A stretch of 5,876 bases of DNA from an uncultured Bacilli bacterium (lineage in GTDB: Bacteria; Bacillota_I; Bacilli_A; RF39; UBA660): assembly GCA_947625715.1 (NCBI GenBank), contig CANQPR010000079.1:1-5876 (forward strand), in the 5' to 3' direction. Below are positions 1 to 5,456 of the stretch, piece by piece. The translations under genes were made by a program, and so were the position numbers. The first letter of the stretch is position 1. Each line of letters starts with the position of its first letter. Under the pieces are notes generated by a model that was not told the DNA's origin, made no database searches, and worked only from the letters and a program-made list of their open reading frames with translations.

Positions 1-94
1 AATAATTTATTTGATAAGGGAGAAATTATTTAAAAACTTCCATAACTTTTATCTTGACATATTACCAGATGTCTTTTATTGGTTTACTATTATA
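1..94. other. Short intergenic stretch at left window edge
   Basis: This is the region downstream of nth. All minus-strand frames are broken by stops. It holds two small inverted repeats: GACAT at 56-60 with ATGTC at 69-73 (8-nt loop), and AATAATTT at 1-8 with AAATTATT at 23-30 (14-nt loop). Neither is followed on the minus strand by a T-run, so I do not call a terminator for nth. The A/T-only repeat at 1-30 could continue past the window edge. One plus-strand frame (2-139) stays open through this region and is discussed as a finding. Confidence 0.5.
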
Positions 95-117
95 CTATTT
101 ATGTTTTTCTTTGTCTA
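89..117 (-). promoter_or_regulatory. Predicted sigma-A-type promoter pointing off the left edge
   Basis: Read on the minus strand, TAGACA (117-112) matches the -35 consensus TTGACA at five of six bases. It is followed by a 17-nt spacer and a perfect TATAAT -10 box (94-89). Transcription would start near position 82 and run off the window, giving a leader of at least 80 nt. The -35 box and part of the spacer lie inside the 3' end of nth. Matches to TATAAT are common in DNA this AT-rich, but the paired boxes at ideal spacing make this better than chance. The target gene is not in the window. Confidence 0.45.
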
Positions 118-730
118 CATATTTACATATATTAAATAATTGGCAATTTTGACACTGAGGTTTTAGGGCTTTGCAATTATATCTACCAAATAAAACCATT
201 TGATGGTGAAATAAAATCCATTTTTCTTTAGGTATTTTTTTCATTAATTTTTGTTCTACTTTATTGACATCATCCTTTTCTTGGGCTAAATTTAGACGCT
301 TACTTACTCTATTTACATGGGTATCAACCGCGATAGAAGGGACATTATAAAGATTTGCTAAAACGACATTGCAAGTTTTTCTCCCAACACCTTTTAAATT
401 TTCTAAATATTTTCGGTTATTGGGAACTTTACCTTGATAGTCTTCTATTAATTTAGTAGCTATTTCTTTTAAATATAAGGCTTTTTTGGTGTAATTACCA
501 ACTGGCCTAATAATATTTTCAATGTCTTTTATAGGCGCCATGGCTAAAGATTGTAAATCATATACTTCCCATAATTTTTTAGTTACTAAGTTTACGCGTT
601 TATCGGTGCATTGGGCTGATAAAACAGTAGCTATTAATAGTTCATAATCTTTTTGATAATTTAATTCACATGTTGCATTAGGATATAAAAAATCTAAGTA
701 ATTCAATATTTGTTCTACTTTATTCTTCAT
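95..730 (-). CDS. nth: Endonuclease III (DNA-(apurinic or apyrimidinic site) lyase)
   Basis: This is a bifunctional DNA glycosylase/AP lyase that removes oxidised pyrimidines in base-excision repair. At 211 residues it has full family length. The helix-hairpin-helix reads LKGVGRKT (112-119) and carries the catalytic Lys118. The catalytic Asp136 lies in VDTHVNR. The C-terminal [4Fe-4S] ligands are Cys186, Cys193, Cys196 and Cys202, in the classic C-x6-C-x2-C-x5-C spacing. The ATG overlaps the 3' end of dnaD by 11 nt. The sequence before it has no good Shine-Dalgarno, so translation is probably coupled to termination of dnaD. The stop is TAG. A dnaD-nth pair also occurs in Bacillus subtilis. 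No key residue is missing, and I am confident of the assignment. Confidence 0.97.
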   Translation of the reverse strand: MKNKVEQILNYLDFLYPNATCELNYQKDYELLIATVLSAQCTDKRVNLVTKKLWEVYDLQSLAMAPIKDIENIIRPVGNYTKKALYLKEIATKLIEDYQGKVPNNRKYLENLKGVGRKTCNVVLANLYNVPSIAVDTHVNRVSKRLNLAQEKDDVNKVEQKLMKKIPKEKWILFHHQMVLFGRYNCKALKPQCQNCQLFNICKYVDKEKHK

Positions 731-1352
731 CTAACCAATTATAATCAAATAACTCGATTTTTTCTTCTTTTGGTTCCCTGTTTTTTAAACCATTTTTTAT
801 ATCTTCTTTATTTTTATATCCTTTTTTTTGCCATTCATAGAGAATTTTATCAATATATCTTAAACTATTAACTCCATTAAATACTGCTTCTTTTAAAGCT
901 TCTAGGATTATTTCTTTACTAAATCCCTTTTCTAGCCAGGCATTTATTATTTCATATTCAATAGGTGATATATTGCGCCCTAATTCTTTTTGAAAAATTT
1001 CAAAGAGATTTTGTTTATTATCAATATTGTTTTTTTCTTGTTTTTCAATAAACATAGCATTATACATAGGAACTAAACTAATTATTTCACATCTTTTATT
1101 TGCATCATCTTTTTTAGTTTCCATTTTTATTAAGTTTAAGACAAGAAGTTTATTAAAAGCACTTAAAATATCTTGTTCTTTCATTTTTAATAATTCCTCT
1201 ATTTTAGAGACATCAAAAGTTTTATCAGTGGCATCTTCAAAATACATTAATAATAAAAATTCATTTAAATTTAAATTTAAAGAAAGAGATACTTCTATTA
1301 AATGCGTTGAAACAGTAAATCGTTTTTCAGTCAAAAATTCAATCATGGGCAT
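720..1352 (-). CDS. dnaD: DnaD-domain replication initiation protein
   Basis: DnaD is a cytoplasmic primosome protein of low-GC Gram-positives that acts with DnaA, DnaB and DnaI in loading the replicative helicase at the origin and at restart sites. Residues 1 to about 100 fit the N-terminal winged-helix domain. Residues about 115-178 fit the DnaD/DnaB C-terminal helical domain and contain YIDKILYEW (166-174), an exact YxxxIxxxW motif typical of the DNA-binding end of this domain. The C-terminus, FDYNWLDEE, is of a kind common in these proteins. The first of two possible ATGs (codons 1 and 3) is preferred because AAGGAG lies 5 nt before it; the second would be 11 nt away. The gene overlaps cca by 14 nt and nth by 11 nt, so the three are probably translated from one message. 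Confidence 0.92.
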   Translation of the reverse strand: MPMIEFLTEKRFTVSTHLIEVSLSLNLNLNEFLLLMYFEDATDKTFDVSKIEELLKMKEQDILSAFNKLLVLNLIKMETKKDDANKRCEIISLVPMYNAMFIEKQEKNNIDNKQNLFEIFQKELGRNISPIEYEIINAWLEKGFSKEIILEALKEAVFNGVNSLRYIDKILYEWQKKGYKNKEDIKNGLKNREPKEEKIELFDYNWLDEE

Positions 1353-2415
1353 TTTTTCTCCTTCTTTCTATGTAGTCTAATAAGTCTTTATGTTTATTTT
1401 TTAAAGAGCCATTTAATATTTTCGTTTCTATTTCTTGTAAAACTTGACCTATTTGTTCTTTGCCTACTAATTTTTTTATTTCTTCAATTGATATGTGAAT
1501 GTCATTGCGATTTTTAATGGGTAGGCGTTTAGCCATTTTCGCAATAGTTTGTCTTTGAATTCCTAAAATATCAGCACTTAAAAAACATTCATATATTCCA
1601 TAGTTATATATGTTTGTTAAGTTAATTGTACCACATTTTATTATTTGCGATACTTTTTTTATAATGTTCTTTAGTTCTTTTTCTAAAGGAAAATCTTCCC
1701 AATTTAGAATTTGAGCCCATAATCCCGCTAAATCGGGAACATAAGTAATATTTTGATATTGTAAATCTAAAACTTCTTTTATTTTATATTTAGAAAGTAG
1801 TGAAAAACCATTGGCAATAAAAATTCCATCTAATTCTTTTTTTATTAAATTTTTGCTAATTGATTTTAAATAGTCTTTACACTCTATAATACCTATTTCT
1901 AAGTCTTTTTGAAGTTGAAAATTTAAGGTTGCTTGAAAACGAATAGCTCTTAATATGCGAATGGGGTCTTCCATTAACTTTTTATTGACATCACCAATGG
2001 CAACTATTTTTTTATTTTTTAAGTCTTTAAGGCCATTATAAGGATCTTTTTTTTGCCCATTTTTATTGACGTAAATGGCATTCATTGTAAAATCTCTTCT
2101 TTTAGCATCGAGATATAAATTATCGGTATATTTTATTTGCTCAGGTTTATGATTTTGATAAGATAATTCTATTCGATAAGTTGTTATATCAATTATTATG
2201 TCGTCATGTTTTATAGAATAACAGCCATATAATATTGGTCTATTAGGAGGACCAAATAATTTAATTAAATCTTGAGGTAAAGCATTGGTCGCGATATCAT
2301 AATCAGTGGTTTTTCTTTTTAAAAAACTATCTCTTATACATCCCCCAACTAAATAGGCTTCAAAACCATTTTTTTCAAGTTTTTTTAAAATTGTTTTTAT
2401 ATAAGTTTTTACCAA
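1339..2415 (-). CDS. cca: CCA tRNA nucleotidyltransferase (class II)
   Basis: This enzyme adds or repairs the 3'-CCA end of tRNAs using CTP and ATP. The N-terminal class II nucleotidyltransferase head is complete. It has the flexible GG motif (Gly24-Gly25, followed by CIRDS), the metal-binding DxD (Asp38, Asp40 in TDYDIAT), RRDFT (106-110) for ribose recognition, and EDPIRILRAIRF (149-160), which matches the EDxxR...RAxRF motif that aids nucleotide selection. The related poly(A) polymerases share these motifs, but a lone enzyme in a Gram-positive housekeeping operon is most likely CCA-adding. At 358 residues it is somewhat shorter than the roughly 400 of Bacillus Cca, with the reduction in the helical C-terminal body. 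The start is TTG at 2415, fixed by an in-frame TGA at 2424-2422 and by a GGTGAT ribosome site 5 nt upstream. It ends in TGA. Confidence 0.95.
   Translation of the reverse strand: MVKTYIKTILKKLEKNGFEAYLVGGCIRDSFLKRKTTDYDIATNALPQDLIKLFGPPNRPILYGCYSIKHDDIIIDITTYRIELSYQNHKPEQIKYTDNLYLDAKRRDFTMNAIYVNKNGQKKDPYNGLKDLKNKKIVAIGDVNKKLMEDPIRILRAIRFQATLNFQLQKDLEIGIIECKDYLKSISKNLIKKELDGIFIANGFSLLSKYKIKEVLDLQYQNITYVPDLAGLWAQILNWEDFPLEKELKNIIKKVSQIIKCGTINLTNIYNYGIYECFLSADILGIQRQTIAKMAKRLPIKNRNDIHISIEEIKKLVGKEQIGQVLQEIETKILNGSLKNKHKDLLDYIERRRKNAHD
1358..1363 (-). promoter_or_regulatory. Shine-Dalgarno of dnaD
   Basis: AAGGAG on the minus strand lies 5 nt upstream of the ATG at 1352. It sits inside the coding sequence of cca. 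It decides between the two nearby ATG codons (1352 and 1346) in favour of the first. Confidence 0.7.
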
Positions 2416-2426
2416 TTTATATCACC
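2416..2426 (-). promoter_or_regulatory. Ribosome binding site supporting the TTG start of cca
   Basis: GGTGAT (2426-2421) pairs with the anti-Shine-Dalgarno end of 16S rRNA and is followed by 5 nt and then TTG. No ATG is available in frame near the start, and a stop lies three codons upstream, so the TTG is the only start that keeps the GG motif intact. Confidence 0.7.
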
Positions 2427-2433
2427 TTTTTTA

Positions 2434-2439
2434 ATTATA
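2434..2439 (-). promoter_or_regulatory. Putative -10 box of the cca-dnaD-nth promoter
   Basis: A perfect TATAAT lies 18 nt before the TTG of cca, giving a very short leader of about 12 nt. The -35 position at 17-nt spacing reads TTTTTT, which is a poor match. TCGACA at 2453-2448 looks like a -35 box but is only 8 nt from the -10, too close to work with it. The position just after the upstream terminator makes a promoter here plausible. Confidence 0.5.
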
Positions 2440-2468
2440 CTATAAATTGTCGATAAAAAAAACTGACT

Positions 2469-2494
2469 AAAAAAAGAACATATTTTTATATGTC
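2469..2494 (-). terminator. Rho-independent terminator of the secretion operon
   Basis: On the minus strand GACATAT (2494-2488), a 4-nt loop of A, and ATATGTT (2483-2477) form a 7-bp stem with one G-U pair at its base. One C and then seven T (2475-2469) follow. The hairpin starts 3 nt after the stop codon of the 590-residue protein. The stem is AT-rich and so weak alone, but the T-run and the position support it. The plus strand also ends in a T-run (2495-2499), so it could work both ways. Confidence 0.75.
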
Positions 2495-2497
2495 TTT

Positions 2498-4270
2498 TTA
2501 TAGGACTTTATTTACTTTAAAGCTTAGAGTTATTTTATTTTCTTCTTCCTTGAAGGTTTGTTTATCAATACCATATGTATCAGTATTAGAATCATAAATT
2601 TTATCAGTAATATTTATTAAATCATTGGTTGTTTTTTCATCATCATCATTTAACATTTTTATTACTTGTTTGATTTTTTCTTTAGCTTCTTGTTTTAAAC
2701 TTACATCGTCTATATTAACACTGATGGTAATTTGCATTTGCCTACTTTTTTCTTCATCAGTAAGAGGTACATCACTTTCATATGTTTCTTCATCACCATT
2801 AATAATTGTTATCTCATCAATAACTAAATTATTTAATTCATTAGTTTCTCTACTTATTTTTAAAACTTCTATTGACCCATAGTTATATAAATTATCTAAA
2901 TTAGAAAAAGCATTTAATAAAATATAATTTTTATTTGTTTCATCATAATCAATATAATAGTTATTAAAGCTTTTTGCTTCAACAGGGGTAGTCGTTTTAC
3001 CATTTCTTAACATAGCTTTGGCAAAATAATTAGTAGTTTTATTTAAATTATCAAGCATTGTTTGGGATATTTTCTCACTATATACTTCTTTTAATTTAGT
3101 TCGATATTCACTTAACATACTAATCATATTGGTTACTTCCAAAATAATAGGACTTTTTTGATAATTTCTCGCATAATTTAATAAATTTTTGATATTAATT
3201 CGTTTTTCAATAACAGCATTTATATCACCAGTCCACGCTAAACCATCGATATTTAAATTTTGGAAATTCTTATCTTGATTTAAAATAAAGGAAGCTATAT
3301 CAAGATTTTTGGCTTTGAAATAATCATCGATAATACTTTGAACATTTTTTTCATCTTGATAAAAATAAGTATTAAGATACCAAGTAAATATTTCTTTTAG
3401 ATTTTCAGTGGTTGAAAAATACATTTCATAAGAATTATCAGCATTTTCTTGATAGTATTTAGTTCTTGCATAACCAATGAAATTATTGGTTAAAGTTATT
3501 ATATATTTATGATTAACATTATCAAAGGATACATTTAAGCCATTTAATTTTATGGTATTTACAGTTTCTTTTTGAACATTTTTATAAGGAAGTAAATATT
3601 CTTTTATTTCAACTAATGGTGAATTAGGAACATTAAATTCATCATATGGTAAAATATAATAAGTATTAACCCAGTTTACTAACATATCATAAAGATTGGG
3701 TAAATTGCTTTCTTCAATTTCTAGTTGTTCTTTGGTTATGGTTGGAAAATTATTTAAAAAATCATGTTTTAAAATTGCATAATCACTAGTTAAATATAAG
3801 AATTTATCTTCATCATTTATTTTTTCCAATACTTTTAAATTAACAACTAAAGAGTTATTTACTTCGATAGAATCAATAGGACAGGTTACTAGAAAGTCAA
3901 TTTCACTTTTTTCTTTATTAGTATTAGAAAAAGTAATCGTATTATCAATTATTTGTGCACCTGTTATACTACATCCATTACTTACTTCTAGATAGTATTC
4001 ATCTAAATTACCAAGGCCTAATTCATCACGATTAAAATTATATCTAAGGGCTAGAGTTTCTTTAGAAGAATTGGTTTTACTAAAGACACCATTTATTTTT
4101 CCTTGATATAATTTATTTAATTTATTTTCATATATTAAGGCATAATCAACATCTTTGATGTATTTGGAGTTGGTGGTATTAAAAACGGTAAAGTTAATGA
4201 TACCCAAAATTATCAGTATATAGTAACTAATTAACACAACCTTTTTATTCTGTATCAAAAAATTTTTCAT
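2498..4270 (-). CDS. Large exported protein of unknown function, probable SipW substrate
   Basis: I do not recognise this 590-residue protein as any named family. A short basic N-terminus is followed by a hydrophobic segment (residues about 11-30) and then by NTTNSKYIKD (31-40). This resembles the membrane exit of the neighbouring 198-residue protein, so the same signal peptidase may cleave it, or it may stay anchored. Residues about 55-150 look beta-rich, with the only two cysteines (Cys100, Cys130) placed to form an extracytoplasmic disulfide. The middle (about 185-430) looks mainly helical, and two similar WVNTYY and WYLNTYF stretches (200-205, 297-303) hint at an old duplication. The C-terminal 70 residues are acidic and end in a beta-like strand without LPXTG or a second membrane segment. 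The ATG is fixed by a TGA two codons upstream. Its ribosome site is odd: a run of five G, 10 nt from the start. It is last in the operon. Confidence 0.8.
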   Translation of the reverse strand: MKNFLIQNKKVVLISYYILIILGIINFTVFNTTNSKYIKDVDYALIYENKLNKLYQGKINGVFSKTNSSKETLALRYNFNRDELGLGNLDEYYLEVSNGCSITGAQIIDNTITFSNTNKEKSEIDFLVTCPIDSIEVNNSLVVNLKVLEKINDEDKFLYLTSDYAILKHDFLNNFPTITKEQLEIEESNLPNLYDMLVNWVNTYYILPYDEFNVPNSPLVEIKEYLLPYKNVQKETVNTIKLNGLNVSFDNVNHKYIITLTNNFIGYARTKYYQENADNSYEMYFSTTENLKEIFTWYLNTYFYQDEKNVQSIIDDYFKAKNLDIASFILNQDKNFQNLNIDGLAWTGDINAVIEKRINIKNLLNYARNYQKSPIILEVTNMISMLSEYRTKLKEVYSEKISQTMLDNLNKTTNYFAKAMLRNGKTTTPVEAKSFNNYYIDYDETNKNYILLNAFSNLDNLYNYGSIEVLKISRETNELNNLVIDEITIINGDEETYESDVPLTDEEKSRQMQITISVNIDDVSLKQEAKEKIKQVIKMLNDDDEKTTNDLINITDKIYDSNTDTYGIDKQTFKEEENKITLSFKVNKVL

Positions 4271-4288
4271 GAATCATTTTCCCCCATA

Positions 4289-4885
4289 CTACATTTTTAT
4301 TTGCATAGCTGAATAACCAACGCGCACAATATCATTTAATGACGCATCATCAATTACTTCATCATATAATTTACTTAATGAATTATATTTGACACTAATG
4401 ATGTATTCTTTTTTTAACTTTCTATTTACATCTGCTATATCAATGTTATCTGTAAATTTATATACTTCATAATCAACATTATTGATTCTTCTTAACCCAA
4501 CGTCTGTTGCATTTTTTATGGCATCACTACTTAAGCTAGGATTTAAAATGAATGATTTGTTGATGTAAAAATAAATATATAGTTGTGTTTGAACTTCAAT
4601 GTTTGTTGTATCAACAGAAAATGCATAATCAATTCTTGTTGGTCTATTAATACCGATGTTACATTTTTTAGTTTCATCGTTTAAAGTAGGATTGCAGTTT
4701 AAAGGATTAATTGTTACATCAAATTTGGCAACTCTTGCACTATCAGTATTAACCATTTTGGAAATATATTTAGAATATGTTACCACAGTAGTAAAACAAA
4801 CGAGGACTCCCACATACATTATTATCCATTTAACTAAATTTTGACGAAATCTTTTATTTTTGATAAACCATTTCAAACTCTTCAC
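4289..4885 (-). CDS. TasA/camelysin-like exported protein with SipW-dependent-type signal
   Basis: This 198-residue protein is probably a secreted or surface structural protein. A basic N-terminus (KNKRFRQ) is followed by a membrane segment (about 19-36), then TYSKYISK (36-43) and NTDSARVAKFDV (46-57). A hydrophobic signal followed by a short polar stretch and a (D)SARVAKF-like strand is the layout I associate with SipW-dependent, TasA/camelysin-related proteins of Firmicutes. The rest is beta-rich, with Cys64 and Cys75 able to form a disulfide; Cys30 is in the membrane segment. The length is slightly below Bacillus TasA (about 260). The start is GTG at 4885, which overlaps the stop of the signal peptidase gene by 4 nt (GTGA). 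No GG-containing Shine-Dalgarno is visible, so coupling to sipW is likely. The gene ends 18 nt before the 590-residue protein. The family call rests on the N-terminal pattern and on context. Confidence 0.8.
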   Translation of the reverse strand: MKSLKWFIKNKRFRQNLVKWIIMYVGVLVCFTTVVTYSKYISKMVNTDSARVAKFDVTINPLNCNPTLNDETKKCNIGINRPTRIDYAFSVDTTNIEVQTQLYIYFYINKSFILNPSLSSDAIKNATDVGLRRINNVDYEVYKFTDNIDIADVNRKLKKEYIISVKYNSLSKLYDEVIDDASLNDIVRVGYSAMQIKM

Positions 4886-5454
4886 TTCTTTCTTTTGTTT
4901 TTCTGGTTATCCTTTTTATTCTTTTCTTTTAAAAATTCGTTATATTCTTGTTCATTTATATCTATTTTTTCAGTTTTCATACTTATTAAGTAACATAGAC
5001 AAATACCAATTACAAAGATTAAGCCACTGACTAAGGGATTTTTTAGGGAAGTTATTAGTTGCCCTAAGAAAGATATTTTAAATTTATATTTACCAATAAT
5101 TTTATCTTTTTTTATTCCTTCATCAACAGTATCATTACTATCTCCTTTGGTTATATAAATATCGTTATCAATATTTACTATGCGATGGGTAACAAGAGTG
5201 TTATCATTATCACTAAAAGTTATAATGTCATCAACAAAATAATTATTATCTAAAGTATCTATGACAATTAAGTCCCCTTTTTTTATGGTTGGTTCCATTG
5301 AATAAGAAACAACTTTTAATAATGCATAGCCATTTACGGTAGTTAACTTTTGATGAAATAATTGAATATTAAGAAAATTATAAATATTAAAACTTAATAT
5401 TAAAATGAGGATAATAGTTAAAGTACTAAAGATTGGCATTTTAATTTTTTGCAT
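4882..5454 (-). CDS. sipW: Signal peptidase I, ER/SipW type
   Basis: This membrane serine protease cleaves signal peptides from exported proteins outside the cytoplasmic membrane. Residues about 8-29 form an N-terminal membrane anchor. The catalytic Ser52 lies in SYSMEPTIKKGD. The general base is His90 in VTHRIV, where ordinary bacterial signal peptidases have Lys, which marks the archaeal/ER-like (SipW) branch. KGDSNDTVD (103-111) is the conserved GD-N-D box. A second membrane segment (about 138-158) and a lysine-rich cytoplasmic tail ending in NKRKK follow. At 190 residues it matches Bacillus SipW in size and layout. The ATG has a strong site, GGAGG, 6 nt upstream. Exported proteins lie on both sides, as in tapA-sipW-tasA. 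The class is secure; restriction to its neighbours as substrates is inferred. Confidence 0.93.
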   Translation of the reverse strand: MQKIKMPIFSTLTIILILILSFNIYNFLNIQLFHQKLTTVNGYALLKVVSYSMEPTIKKGDLIVIDTLDNNYFVDDIITFSDNDNTLVTHRIVNIDNDIYITKGDSNDTVDEGIKKDKIIGKYKFKISFLGQLITSLKNPLVSGLIFVIGICLCYLISMKTEKIDINEQEYNEFLKEKNKKDNQKNKRKK

Positions 5455-5456
5455 TT

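Noticed and set aside
1264..1281. Short AAATTT tandem repeat
   Set aside because: It encodes the LNLNLN stretch of dnaD and consists of only about three copies of six bases, expected in AT-rich coding DNA.
1027..1380. Plus-strand open frame of 117 codons
   Set aside because: It is antisense to dnaD and the end of cca, which have clear motifs. The translation is low-complexity Ser/Phe/Ile/Lys typical of reverse reading of AT-rich genes, and it has no ribosome site.
1723..1738. GC-rich hairpin TCCCG-CTAAAT-CGGGA
   Set aside because: It is a perfect 5-bp stem but sits mid-gene in cca, encoding ordinary residues, with no T-run on either side.
2625..2882. Plus-strand open frame of 85 codons with hydrophobic look
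   Set aside because: It lies wholly inside the 590-residue gene. The Ser/Ile/Phe-rich translation mirrors the acidic codons on the other strand.
4656..4844. Plus-strand open frame of 62 codons
   Set aside because: It is antisense to the 198-residue exported protein, with no motif or ribosome site.
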